This document shows positions 54,314 through 63,640 of a stretch of 64,000 nt of DNA, in pieces. Both the position numbers and the translations under genes were made by a program. The DNA is from JAIXWP01 sp041391745 (lineage in GTDB: Bacteria; Bacteroidota; Bacteroidia; Flavobacteriales_D; Sanyastnellaceae): the NCBI GenBank assembly GCA_041391745.1, contig JAWKNK010000004.1, forward strand, positions 172,430-236,429. Reading direction: 5' to 3'. Numbering within the stretch: position 1 is the first letter of the stretch; each line of letters starts with the position of its first letter. Below the pieces are notes generated by a model. The model did not search any database. It worked only from the letters and a program-made list of their open reading frames with translations, and was not told the origin of the DNA.

Positions 54314-55204
54314 TTATTTCTGAAATGTAGGAGCTACTTTCAATTCTTTGGTTTCTCTGTTCAATACATAGAAGCCTTCTCCAGATTTATCACCCAATTT
54401 TCCCGCAGTGACCATATTCACCAATAAAGGACATGGCGCATATTTAGGGTTGCCAAAACCGTCATGCAATACGCGAAGAATTGCAAGGCAAACATCCAAA
54501 CCGATAAAATCCGCTAGGCGAAGTGGCCCCATCGGATGGCCCATGCCTAATTTCATCACGTTATCAATTTCTTCTACACCAGCTACACCTTCGTACAAAG
54601 TATAAATGGCCTCATTGATCATAGGCATTAAAATTCTATTTGCCACGAATCCTGGATAGTCATTTACTTCAACTGGAATTTTTTCAAGACCAGTACTCAT
54701 TTCAAATACTTGCTTGGTAACTTCATCTGAAGTGCTGTATCCACGAATCACTTCTACAAGCTTCATCACAGGAACTGGATTCATAAAGTGCATGCCAATT
54801 ACCTTGTCAGGACGTGAAGTCACAGCAGCAATTTTAGTAATAGATATTGAAGAAGTATTGGTTGCGAGAATGCAGTTTGCAGGTGCATTCGCGTCCATAT
54901 CTCTGAATATTTTTAGCTTCAAATCCACATTTTCTGTGGCCGCTTCAACAACTAGGTCAGCATTTCCAACCCCAGTTTTCATGTCTGTAGTAGTCTGAAG
55001 TCTTGAAAGTGTTGCATTTTTTTGATCTTCAGTCAGTAAGCCTTTGCTTACTTGTCGGTCGAGGTTCTTTGTAATTGTGGCAACAGCTTTTTGTAAAGCT
55101 GATTCGTTCACATCAATGAGGTGAACATTGTTTCCATATTGAGCAAAAACATGGGCAATACCATTTCCCATTGTACCTGCTCCTATTACTGAAATATTTT
55201 TCAT
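54314..55204 (-). CDS. 3-hydroxyacyl-CoA (3-hydroxybutyryl-CoA) dehydrogenase
   Basis: NAD-dependent oxidation/reduction of 3-hydroxyacyl-CoA, in fatty-acid or butyrate metabolism. The Rossmann motif is G-A-G-T-M-G-N-G-I-A (residues about 7-16). Catalytic site H-F-M-N-P-V-P-V-M-K-L-V-E (about 138-150) is complete, and the C-terminal dimer domain contains G-H-P-M-G-P-L-R-L-A-D. The length of 296 aa is normal. A TATTTTTG box (55229-55222) lies upstream. Confidence 0.95.
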   Translation of the reverse strand: MKNISVIGAGTMGNGIAHVFAQYGNNVHLIDVNESALQKAVATITKNLDRQVSKGLLTEDQKNATLSRLQTTTDMKTGVGNADLVVEAATENVDLKLKIFRDMDANAPANCILATNTSSISITKIAAVTSRPDKVIGMHFMNPVPVMKLVEVIRGYSTSDEVTKQVFEMSTGLEKIPVEVNDYPGFVANRILMPMINEAIYTLYEGVAGVEEIDNVMKLGMGHPMGPLRLADFIGLDVCLAILRVLHDGFGNPKYAPCPLLVNMVTAGKLGDKSGEGFYVLNRETKELKVAPTFQK

Positions 55205-55221
55205 TGAAATATTATTTGGCG

Positions 55222-55229
55222 CAAAAATA
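55222..55229 (-). promoter_or_regulatory. -7 promoter box (TATTTTTG)
   Basis: The minus-strand box lies 17 nt before the dehydrogenase start at 55204. Confidence 0.45.
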
Positions 55230-55293
55230 TACCATCAAGATTAAAAACCGCTTTCCCGCTATTTTTCTATATTAGAGCCATAAAATCTACTCC

Positions 55294-57058
55294 ATGGCAG
55301 AATACAAGAGACTATTCGACTTCATATATAGACAGCAGGCAGAATTTCCTCTGGCAAAGGCCTTTACCTCAAAATTTAATGGGGAGTGGCGATCATTTTC
55401 TACAAATGAATTCGTAGAAACAATGAATAACGCTTCTGCTGGGTTATTGGAATTAGGCGTTAAACCGGGCGATAAGATCGCCTTAATTACGCAGTCAAAT
55501 AGAGCGGAATGGAATATTCTCGATCATGCTATTCTACAAATCGGCGCAATCGATATTCCAATTTATCCAACCATGACCGAGGAAGATTATGCATACATCA
55601 TGAATCACTCAGAGTCGATTCACTGCTTTGTTTCGGATGAAGATCTTTATAAAAAAGTAATGAGTGTGAAGCATCAGATTCTAACACTTCAGAATGTCTA
55701 CACTTTTGAAAACGTATCGGGGGCAGAGAATTGGATGTCTATTGTGGAGAAAGGAAAATCGGGGGATCACGCGAAAGTTAAAGCGCTTGCAGATGCAGTA
55801 AAGGTGGAGGACATGGCCACCATCATTTACACAAGTGGAACTACAGGACTGCCGAAAGGAGTCATGCTGACCCATAAAAACATCGCGAGCAATGCAATAG
55901 ATAGTGAAGATAGATTGCCACTTTTAGAACATGGAAGTAGCATTTGTTTGAGTTTCCTTCCTTGTTGTCATATCTACGAGCGCATGCTTCATTACTTGTA
56001 TGTGAATAATGGGGTACTGTATATACCTGAGCGGTTTGGATACAGTAAAGGACGATTTGTATTACGTAAAACCAGATCTGTTCTCAGCAGTGCCAAGGCT
56101 TCTCGAGAAGTTTTATGATGGTGTTGTAGCCAAGGGACTTTGTAAATACAGGAATAAAGAAAAATATTCCAGTGGTCGGCAGGTTGCTCTCGAATGATGT
56201 GGACAAAGGCGCATGGTATCATTTTAAATTAGCTATTGCGCGCAAACTCGTTTTTTCTAAAGTAAAAAGGCGCATTAGGATTGACGCGCATCAAAGCGGT
56301 TCCTTCAGGAAGCGCGGCCTTACAGGCTAAGACTTGCACGGTTTTTTAACGCAGCAGGTATTGTTGTAAAAGAAGGTTATGGTCTTACTGAAACATCACC
56401 AGTTATTTCAGTAAATTCTACCAGAACTCCAGATATGTTGCGCATCGGAACAGTTGGGAAACCTATCAATCATGTTCAGGTGAAAATTGCTGAAGATGGC
56501 GAGATTTTGTGTAAAGGACCAAATGTCATGATGGGCTATTATAAAAACCCGGAACTTACGGCTGAGGTGTTGAAAGATGGGTGGTTTCATACAGGTGATA
56601 TAGGAGAAATTCGAGATGGATTTTTGGCAATTACCGATCGCAAAAAGGAAATGTTTAAGACAAGCGGTGGAAAGTATGTCGCTCCACAACTTATTGAAAA
56701 TGCATTGAAAGAATCATTGTTTATCGAGCAATGCATGGTGATTGGAGAATCTAAGAACTTCCCAAGCGCATTGATTGTACCTGACTTTGCTGCCATTCGA
56801 TCTTGGGCGCAGAGAAAAGGAATGAAGTTGGGAACAGATGAAGAAATAAGCGCATCAAAAGAAATACGTGATTTGATTAATGCTGAAATTGAAAAACGCA
56901 ATCCGAGATTTGGAAAGTGGGAACAAGTAAAGGCATTCAGATTATTACCGAGAGCATTTACAATTGAGGCTGGAGAAATCACTCCAACTTTAAAACTGAA
57001 GCGCAAAAAAATCATGGAGAACTACCAACAATTGGTACATGAAATTTATAAAGATTGA
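55294..57058 (+). pseudogene. Long-chain fatty-acid-CoA ligase, frameshifted
   Basis: AMP-forming ligase activating fatty acids. The N-terminal part (55294-56118) has the P-loop Y-T-S-G-T-T-G-L-P-K-G (residues about 178-188). The frame breaks near 56030 (continuing as V-K-P-D-L-F-S-A-V-P-R-L-L-E-K-F in the next frame), then at several points up to about 56350. The C-terminal part shows E-G-Y-G-L-T-E-T-S-P-V and D-G-W-F-H-T-G-D-I-G-E, with K-E-M-F-K-T-S-G-G-K-Y. The whole adds up to about 590 aa, normal for the family. The TGATG overlap with the PAP2 gene suggests an intact operon in reality. Confidence 0.82.
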
Positions 57059-57633
57059 TGGAGGTTTTTTTATCATGGGATAAAGCTCTCATGCTTTGGT
57101 TGAACACAGACGCCTTCCCGATTTTGGATAAGGTCATGTGGTACTTCAGCGAAAAGCTGTTTTGGATTCCTGTTTATGCCATCTTGCTCTTTAGTATTTT
57201 TAAAAAATACGGCACCAAAATTTTCGTATGGGCGATTGTTTTTATTGCCTTGTGTGTGCTTTTGAATGATCAAACCGCTTCAGGCATATTTAAGACTTGG
57301 GTGGCCCGCCCAAGACCAAGTCACACTCCTGGACTAGAAGAGTTATTGCATTTTGTAAGAGAACCGAATGGCAATTTGTATAAGGGTGGTCAGTTTGGAT
57401 TTTATTCTTCACACGCAGCCAATTATGCTGGAGTAGTGACGCTCTATATTTTAATCATGAAACCGCAAACTTGGATAAAATGGTTGTTGGTTTCTTGGGT
57501 GGTTTTAATCAGTTATTCAAGAATATATTTAGGGGTTCACTTCCCAAGTGATATTTTGATGGGCTTGTTGATGGGAATGCTATACGGATGGATTTGCTTT
57601 AGACTTTTTAAATTCATTTTGCATAAATTCTAA
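57058..57633 (+). CDS. PAP2-family phosphatase
   Basis: Membrane lipid phosphatase, likely undecaprenyl-pyrophosphate or phosphatidate phosphatase. Five to six membrane helices are predicted. The three signature motifs are K-T-W-V-A-R-P-R-P, S-S-H-A-A-N and S-R-I-Y-L-G-V-H-F-P-S-D. The start at 57058 overlaps the ligase stop. It is 191 aa and converges with a 4-nt overlap on the gene at 57630. Confidence 0.9.
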   Translation: MEVFLSWDKALMLWLNTDAFPILDKVMWYFSEKLFWIPVYAILLFSIFKKYGTKIFVWAIVFIALCVLLNDQTASGIFKTWVARPRPSHTPGLEELLHFVREPNGNLYKGGQFGFYSSHAANYAGVVTLYILIMKPQTWIKWLLVSWVVLISYSRIYLGVHFPSDILMGLLMGMLYGWICFRLFKFILHKF

Positions 57634-58184
57634 CCAAGCGAATTCAGTTTATTCAATCGCGCAAGTTCTTTGCCGATGAGTTGATTGGCTTCATCTGAAG
57701 CTCTGTCCGTCTTGAGCAAACGCAAAAGCACACCTGTGTCTATAGATTCCGCTGCGGGAACATTTTCATCGGAGATTATTATTTGATTGAAACAGCGCTG
57801 GAATTGAAGGCCATACTCCAGCTGTAATCTTTCTAAAGCATCTATGGCGGCAATTAGGACCTGAGGGTATTTAGCATTGAAAATGGACAATTTGATACTT
57901 GAAAGTATGCGTTCATATTTTTCTAAAAATAGGATTTCATTTTCAGAAGCTCCCAAAGCCTCAAACTGAGGAATGGCAACATCTTCATTCATTTGAAGTG
58001 CTGTTTGTGCTTCCAAAACTTGAATGCACTTTTCTTTTCTTCTCTTTAAGAGAGCAGGTACAGCTACTTTTTGGAGGACTTCATTTTTGATTGAAAATAG
58101 ATGTTCATCTACCAAATCCAAGACTTCAATTGGTTGAAAATCGGTATCAATTCCAAAAAATGCCAAAGCTTCTTCTTTTGTCAT
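57630..58184 (-). CDS. Conserved hypothetical protein
   Basis: 184 aa, helix-rich, no signal or membrane segments. The first part (E-E-A-L-A-F-F-G-I, then I-E-V-L-D-L-V-D-E-H-L-F) suggests a helical repeat. Cys residues are single (K-C-I-Q-V, F-Q-R-C-F-N) and no catalytic motif is visible. I do not recognise the family. It is divergent from the thioredoxin-like lipoprotein. Confidence 0.6.
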   Translation of the reverse strand: MTKEEALAFFGIDTDFQPIEVLDLVDEHLFSIKNEVLQKVAVPALLKRRKEKCIQVLEAQTALQMNEDVAIPQFEALGASENEILFLEKYERILSSIKLSIFNAKYPQVLIAAIDALERLQLEYGLQFQRCFNQIIISDENVPAAESIDTGVLLRLLKTDRASDEANQLIGKELARLNKLNSLG

Positions 58185-58227
58185 GATGCAAAGAAATGAA
58201 AATGCCCAATAAGAGCCTGAAATGAAT

Positions 58228-58235
58228 TAAATTTG
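58228..58235 (+). promoter_or_regulatory. -7 promoter box (TAAATTTG)
   Basis: TAAATTTG ends 6 nt before the ATG at 58242 and 18 nt before the one at 58254. Confidence 0.5.
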
Positions 58236-58241
58236 TGGTTC

Positions 58242-59678
58242 ATGAAACAAGAAATGAAGAGAATGAACATTTTGGCAATTTATGGCGCAATAGTCATCGC
58301 TGCTACTGCGTGCGGTTCAACAAGCAATAAATCAACTCAGGAAGAACAAGTGGCAGTTGAAGCTGTGCCTACTATGGGCTATGTGAACGGTGTAAGCGAT
58401 GCTAACGCTGGCATGAGGACAGGAGAAGTTGAGTTGAAAGGAACAATTCAGGCAAGAAACTTTACCAAAATGTATTTGTACTCGACCTATGGAAAAAATA
58501 ATTCTGTAGTAGACTCTACGGCAATTGTAGATGGTAAATGGGATTTTGGAAAGATTAAAATTGAGCAAGGAATCTATATGCTTGGTATTGCTGAAAACAA
58601 TCTTGCGCCAATTATTCTGAATCCTTCAGAGCCTGTAACTGAGGTAGGGTTTAGGTCAGGCAGAATGGATGGAAGTTTGTTTGCCATCAACTCAAACGAA
58701 AATAAAGCTTGGACAACTTATATTCCACAAGAGGTTCAATTGCAAAAGGCAATAAAAGATGCTATGATCGCAATGAATAAAAGTTCATTGAAAGGAGAGT
58801 ATCAAAAACAAATCAATGATAAGCAAGCTGAATTGTCGGCACTTCAAGCGAAAATGATTGCAGAATATCCAAACACCCATTTTGCAAAAATCGTGACTTG
58901 GAAGCAAGAGCCAAGTTTGACAGAAATTGGAAAGTACTGGGAGAACATCGATTTTTCAGATCGAAGTTTAATACACGGCACTATACTTAGCGATCGCATT
59001 CAAAATTTCATGCGCTCATTCAGTAAAGGACAAGAGTCGGGTTGTATCAATTGCGTATCGGTTGTGGCTGAAGCGGCAAAAGCAGATGATGTTGTGCTTG
59101 AGTTTGCATTGAATCAAATGCTTATTGGTTTCTATGAAAGTGGAATGGAAAATATCAGCACGTTCATCATCGATAACTATGTGAATGGAGATTCATGTGG
59201 TGATGCGGACTTGTCGAACATCATCAAGAGTACAGCGGAAAGTATTCAAAAATTGAGCATCGGTAATGTGCCTCCAAATATTCAAATGACAACTTCTACA
59301 GGAGGAAGCTTTGATTTATTTAAAACGACGGCAAAAAATAAATATACGCTTGTATTGTTTTGGAGCAGCTGGTGTGAACATTGTCAAGGCGAAGCACCTG
59401 AGGTAAAACAATATTACGATTTGTGGCATCCAAAAGGATTTGAAATCATTGGTGTTTCAGTAGACAACAATAAAAATGCTTGGTTATCTGCAATTCAAGA
59501 TCGTGGATTCACTTTCCCGAATGTATGTGGAATGAAAATATGGGACAGCCCTGTCGCTAAAGACTACAGAGTGACTAAGACGCCAACGTTCTATCTTCTT
59601 GACACCAATGGGAAAATAGTATTGAAGCCAAAGTCAATTCGTGAAGTCAATAATTTCTTATCTCAAAACTTGAAATAG
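58242..59678 (+). CDS. Thioredoxin-like lipoprotein (DUF4369 plus TlpA/AhpC-TSA domain)
   Basis: The N-terminus is a lipoprotein signal (I-A-A-T-A-C-G-S-T). A DUF4369-like beta domain covers about residues 45-145 and a helical middle follows. The C-terminal thioredoxin fold (about 340-478) has the redox site S-S-W-C-E-H-C, then Y-R-V-T-K-T-P-T-F-Y-L-L. It likely reduces or isomerises disulfides outside the cytoplasmic membrane. Starts at 58242, 58254 or 58263 are all possible, since the signal peptide begins after M-N-I-L-A-I-Y. The stop shares one base with the next start (TAGTG). Confidence 0.86.
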   Translation: MKQEMKRMNILAIYGAIVIAATACGSTSNKSTQEEQVAVEAVPTMGYVNGVSDANAGMRTGEVELKGTIQARNFTKMYLYSTYGKNNSVVDSTAIVDGKWDFGKIKIEQGIYMLGIAENNLAPIILNPSEPVTEVGFRSGRMDGSLFAINSNENKAWTTYIPQEVQLQKAIKDAMIAMNKSSLKGEYQKQINDKQAELSALQAKMIAEYPNTHFAKIVTWKQEPSLTEIGKYWENIDFSDRSLIHGTILSDRIQNFMRSFSKGQESGCINCVSVVAEAAKADDVVLEFALNQMLIGFYESGMENISTFIIDNYVNGDSCGDADLSNIIKSTAESIQKLSIGNVPPNIQMTTSTGGSFDLFKTTAKNKYTLVLFWSSWCEHCQGEAPEVKQYYDLWHPKGFEIIGVSVDNNKNAWLSAIQDRGFTFPNVCGMKIWDSPVAKDYRVTKTPTFYLLDTNGKIVLKPKSIREVNNFLSQNLK

Positions 59679-60487
59679 TGGAAAGACAAGAAATTTTTGT
59701 TCAAGGTCACCGCGGCTATCGTGGCAAGTATCCTGAGAATTCTTTGATTGCTTGTGAGAAAGCCATTGTGCTTGGAGTAGATGCAATTGAAATTGATGTG
59801 GTAGTTTCAAAAGACAACTTCCTAATTGTCTCTCATGAGCCCTATATGTGCCATACATTGTGTCTCAAACCAGATGGAAGTAGCATTAGTCAAAATGAAG
59901 AAGCGGCATTGAATTTATACAAAATGTCCGCTGCTGAAATTTCCAAATACTCTTTTGGTACATTGCCTTATGCAAAGTTTCCAGATCAAGAAAAGATCAA
60001 GTCTCACAAGCTGACCTTGCTGGAATTTTGCGCTAGTTTGGAAAAGAAGTTAGGTGATGATTTATTTCCACAACTCACCATTGAATTAAAGAGTTCAAGT
60101 GAAAAGAACGATTGGTTTCCGACAGCAAAAATCTACGCGAAGCTAGTACTGGAGCAAATTTCTAAGTTGAACGAGGAATGGCCGATTGCTTTGCAGAGTT
60201 TCGATATGGAATTACTTAAGGAATTGGACAAGCAAGGTTGTGAATTGCCCTTAATCGTCTTGAACGAAAAAAATGATTTTACGATTGATGACATCTGTGA
60301 AAAGCTAGAGTTTATTCCCGATGGATACGGTGCTTTGTGTACGATTATAGATGAAGAACTCGTGGAAGATTGTATTACTTTAGGTGTTGAACTCTCTGCT
60401 TGGACGGTAAATTCAAAAGAAGAAATAGAAAAACTATACAAACTAGGAGTGAGAAATTTTATCTCAGATTTTCCTGATTTGTTTTAA
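59678..60487 (+). CDS. Glycerophosphodiester phosphodiesterase
   Basis: Hydrolyses glycerophosphodiesters to glycerol-3-phosphate and alcohols. The TIM-barrel motifs G-H-R-G-Y-R-G-K-Y-P-E-N-S (residues about 9-21) and E-I-D-V-V-V-S-K-D (about 39-47) with H-E-P are complete. It begins with GTG, overlapping the upstream stop by one base, which indicates coupling. There is no signal peptide, so it is cytoplasmic. The length of 269 aa is normal. Confidence 0.92.
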   Translation: MERQEIFVQGHRGYRGKYPENSLIACEKAIVLGVDAIEIDVVVSKDNFLIVSHEPYMCHTLCLKPDGSSISQNEEAALNLYKMSAAEISKYSFGTLPYAKFPDQEKIKSHKLTLLEFCASLEKKLGDDLFPQLTIELKSSSEKNDWFPTAKIYAKLVLEQISKLNEEWPIALQSFDMELLKELDKQGCELPLIVLNEKNDFTIDDICEKLEFIPDGYGALCTIIDEELVEDCITLGVELSAWTVNSKEEIEKLYKLGVRNFISDFPDLF

Positions 60488-60498
60488 GACTAACTTGA

Positions 60499-61317
60499 TT
60501 GATTATTTTTTTTGGAATAGCTATACTTATTCTCTTCGTAAGAGTATATGGAGGAATGAAGCGAAGTGCAATATTGTACAATGGCTTCAGAGGTGAAATC
60601 AAAATGATTGATCTGTCCAAAAAAAAATACGGATTTCTGTCTCCTCGCAATTACCAAATCTGTGATGAACTGTTTACTAAAACCTTTGATTTTTACAGAC
60701 AGTTGAGTCCAATTGAACGTTATAACTTCAATTACAGAGTCATTGCCATCTACAAGCAAAAGTATTTTAGAGGTATGGAAGGCTTTGAGATTACAATGAA
60801 TCATAAATTGCTTATCAGTTCGGTCATAGCGAGATTAACATTTGGAATAAAGTATGGTTTTGACCTTCCTCGTTTTGAAGTGATACAAGTTTTTCCAAAA
60901 GAATTTTATTCGAGATTATTCGAACAACATGTAAAGGGGTTGACTGTTGGAACAGGTTCTATTTTGATGAGTTGGCAGGACTTTGAATCAGGTTTTTCTG
61001 ACGACGATGATCGCATCAATTTGGGTTTGCATGAATTTGCTCATGCATTGAAAATTGAGTTCGATCATTTTGATGGAGTTCCTGAATGGACGCGTTGGCT
61101 TGTCCTGTCAGAAGAAATTAGAAAACGCGTTCTAGAAGGTGAAACGCATTATTTTAGAAAGTATGCGGGTTCTAATTTCAACGAGTTTTTTGCAGTATCT
61201 GTGGAGTGTTTTTTTGAACAGCCGCATCAATTTAGGGATGAGTATCCGATGCTTTATGATTCATTAAGCGGTTTGCTTGGTCAAGATCCTGCTACACGTT
61301 TTAATCCTACTAAGTAG
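60499..61317 (+). CDS. MtfA-like zinc peptidase (M90 family)
   Basis: Zinc metallopeptidase related to MtfA, which in E. coli affects the glucose phosphotransferase regulator Mlc. The residues about 1-20 are hydrophobic, suggesting a membrane anchor. The zinc site is N-L-G-L-H-E-F-A-H-A-L (HExxH), and the second part N-E-F-F-A-V-S-V-E-C-F-F-E-Q-P supplies the third ligand. The Mlc-related role need not apply in Bacteroidota. The start could also be a Met at residue 20 or later. Confidence 0.88.
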   Translation: MIIFFGIAILILFVRVYGGMKRSAILYNGFRGEIKMIDLSKKKYGFLSPRNYQICDELFTKTFDFYRQLSPIERYNFNYRVIAIYKQKYFRGMEGFEITMNHKLLISSVIARLTFGIKYGFDLPRFEVIQVFPKEFYSRLFEQHVKGLTVGTGSILMSWQDFESGFSDDDDRINLGLHEFAHALKIEFDHFDGVPEWTRWLVLSEEIRKRVLEGETHYFRKYAGSNFNEFFAVSVECFFEQPHQFRDEYPMLYDSLSGLLGQDPATRFNPTK

Positions 61318-61393
61318 AATTGAATATTCTATGAATATTCTTTGAATGAAATAAATAGAAATTGTTTCTATTTGTTTAGCACCTTTGCGGGGT

Positions 61394-62824
61394 ATGTCAG
61401 GTCACGTAAATATTTCAGCGGAACATTTCGAACAACGATTGCTTCAACATTTTGCTTTTGAACCAACCTATGGTCAGAAGAGATTGTTCTATGCTTTCAC
61501 GAGAATGATGTTTAGCGATAAGCCAAGATGTGCTCTGATAATTAAAGGTTATGCTGGTACGGGAAAGACTACCACGGTAAGTGCGATGGTGAAAGGAATT
61601 GAGGAGAGCGGAAAACGCGTTGTGCTGTTGGCTCCTACCGGAAGGGCGGCTAAGGTACTCGGAAATTATAGTGGCATCTCTGCGAGTACGATTCATAAAC
61701 AAATTTACTACAGGAAGTCTGACCGTTCCGGTCATACTTGGTTTGAATTAAAAGAAAACGAATTAGAGAATACTGTTTTTTTTGTAGATGAAGCGTCTAT
61801 GATTGGAACGGAAAGATTCAGTCTCGTAAAAGATGATATTGGAACTGGAGATTTGCTCGAAGATCTGGTTACACACGTTTTCTCTGGAGAAGGTTGTCGA
61901 TTGGTGCTTATTGGAGATGGAGCTCAGTTGCCACCCGTGGGCAGCGACCAAAGTCCTGCTTTGAATTTAAATTACTTGAGAAATGAATTTTCTCTGAATA
62001 TCGCTGAGTTAGAGTTAAGTGAAGTTATACGACAAAAAGAGGGGAGTGGCATTTTAGAAAACGCGACCATGCTTCGCCAGTTGATCAATAGTCAAAGCAA
62101 AGAATATCCAACTTTAAATACGGAGGGCTTTTCAGATATTTCTCGTGTCGAGTCCGACTTACAACCAATTGTGGAAGATGCAATTTCGAAATATGGTTTG
62201 GATGGGACACTTGTAATCACTCGTTCGAATAAAAACGCGAATAAATACAATCAACAAATTCGAGCAAGGATTCTTAACTATGAAGAAGAAATAAATGGAG
62301 GAGATCACATGATGGTGATTAAGAACAATTATTTTTGGTTGGAGAAATACAATATCGCTAATGGATTTATCGCAAACGGAGATATGCTTGTGATAAACCG
62401 TGTGAGAGGATTCGAGGAACGTGGAGAGTTCCGTTTTTGCAAAGCAACCGTTTCGATGCTGGACTTTCCTGATATTCCTGAAATGGAAGTTTTGTTGCTG
62501 ATGAATCCAATTTGGGAAGAATCATCAGGTATGAGTTTCGAAAAGTTGAAGGAACTTGGAAATATCATCGCAGAGGACTATCAAGAATTGGAAAACATTG
62601 GAAAGATTCGAAAGGCTGTTCAAGAAGATCCATACTATAACGCACTTCATGTAAAGTTCGGATACGCCATTACTTGTCACAAATCGCAAGGAGGACAATG
62701 GCCGTGTGTCATCGTAGATCAAGGTTATGTTACCGAAGAAATGTTTGGATTGGAGCTGAACAGATGGATATATACCGCGTTTACAAGAGCGCAAAAAGAG
62801 TTGTATCTTGTCGGCTTTTCGTAG
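61394..62824 (+). CDS. RecD-like ATP-dependent DNA helicase
   Basis: Superfamily 1 helicase of the AAA_30/UvrD_C_2 type. Walker A reads G-Y-A-G-T-G-K-T-T-T (residues about 51-60), motif II V-D-E-A-S-M-I, and a further motif T-C-H-K-S-Q-G-G-Q-W-P-C-V near the C-terminus. At 476 aa it is the short stand-alone form seen across Bacteroidota, unrelated to a RecBCD complex here. The start at 61394 is used; a TTG further upstream lies in a CACCTTTG promoter-like segment. Confidence 0.92.
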   Translation: MSGHVNISAEHFEQRLLQHFAFEPTYGQKRLFYAFTRMMFSDKPRCALIIKGYAGTGKTTTVSAMVKGIEESGKRVVLLAPTGRAAKVLGNYSGISASTIHKQIYYRKSDRSGHTWFELKENELENTVFFVDEASMIGTERFSLVKDDIGTGDLLEDLVTHVFSGEGCRLVLIGDGAQLPPVGSDQSPALNLNYLRNEFSLNIAELELSEVIRQKEGSGILENATMLRQLINSQSKEYPTLNTEGFSDISRVESDLQPIVEDAISKYGLDGTLVITRSNKNANKYNQQIRARILNYEEEINGGDHMMVIKNNYFWLEKYNIANGFIANGDMLVINRVRGFEERGEFRFCKATVSMLDFPDIPEMEVLLLMNPIWEESSGMSFEKLKELGNIIAEDYQELENIGKIRKAVQEDPYYNALHVKFGYAITCHKSQGGQWPCVIVDQGYVTEEMFGLELNRWIYTAFTRAQKELYLVGFS

Positions 62825-62836
62825 TTTCGCGTTCCA

Positions 62837-63640
62837 ATGACCGGATTTGACCCAGAAATAGCAGCTAAATCGTTGATCCCTAAGGAGGTGATGGCAAAAG
62901 CATCTTCACTTCACTTGGCCATTCATCTACATCCAGATTTTGTAGAAGGAGCGGTGATGGATCCAGAAAACCGAGAGGTATTGTGGAACGAAACATTTTT
63001 TCTTGAAGACAGCAACCCTCAGGATTTTAAGCGCATTTCCGAATTTGTAACACTCAGAAATTGGGGAGATCGCGTTTTTAGGAAAACTTCAATCACATTT
63101 GATGATCCAGATTTTACATTGGTGCCTCATGGCTTTTTAATACCTGGAAGAGAGTCTGAGATTTTGAAATTTGCTACGCAAAGGGATCCCGAACAAGCAG
63201 AATCGTATAGTATTTCGGAAATTGGCGCTTCATTGTTGTTTAATCTTCCTTCAGAAATCCGCAAGCTCGCAGCCAGATTTCCCAACTGTAAATTCTATAA
63301 TTCAGCGGCATTTTTTATCAAGGAATCTCTTCGTCAATCGAAAGATAAGTCGGGTTTTCATGTGCTATCTCAAAAAGGCTTCATGTTGGTGGTCGCTTGT
63401 TCAAATGGCGAAATAAAGCTTACCAACCACTTCGGAATACAAGGTGTAGACGACGTGTTGTATCATCTTGCCAACACGGCTATGAGACTGGAGGTTGATC
63501 TAGCATCATCGAACGTGACATTGTATGGCAAAACATCAGATGAGAAGCTTACAGAATTACTGATAAACTATGTGGGCAACGTAAAAACTGCTCCATCTCA
63601 TTTGTCATATTCAGTCTTGATACATTTTTTATGCGCATAA
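62837..63640 (+). CDS. DUF3822-family protein
   Basis: 267 aa, with the pattern of a conserved Bacteroidota family of actin-like/ASKHA shape (L-H-L-A-I-H-L then V-L-W-N-E-T-F-F). The gene overlaps rsmD by 10 nt, a neighbourhood I know for this family, so it may be linked to ribosome maturation. The function is not known. It is 12 bp after the helicase stop. Confidence 0.85.
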   Translation: MTGFDPEIAAKSLIPKEVMAKASSLHLAIHLHPDFVEGAVMDPENREVLWNETFFLEDSNPQDFKRISEFVTLRNWGDRVFRKTSITFDDPDFTLVPHGFLIPGRESEILKFATQRDPEQAESYSISEIGASLLFNLPSEIRKLAARFPNCKFYNSAAFFIKESLRQSKDKSGFHVLSQKGFMLVVACSNGEIKLTNHFGIQGVDDVLYHLANTAMRLEVDLASSNVTLYGKTSDEKLTELLINYVGNVKTAPSHLSYSVLIHFLCA

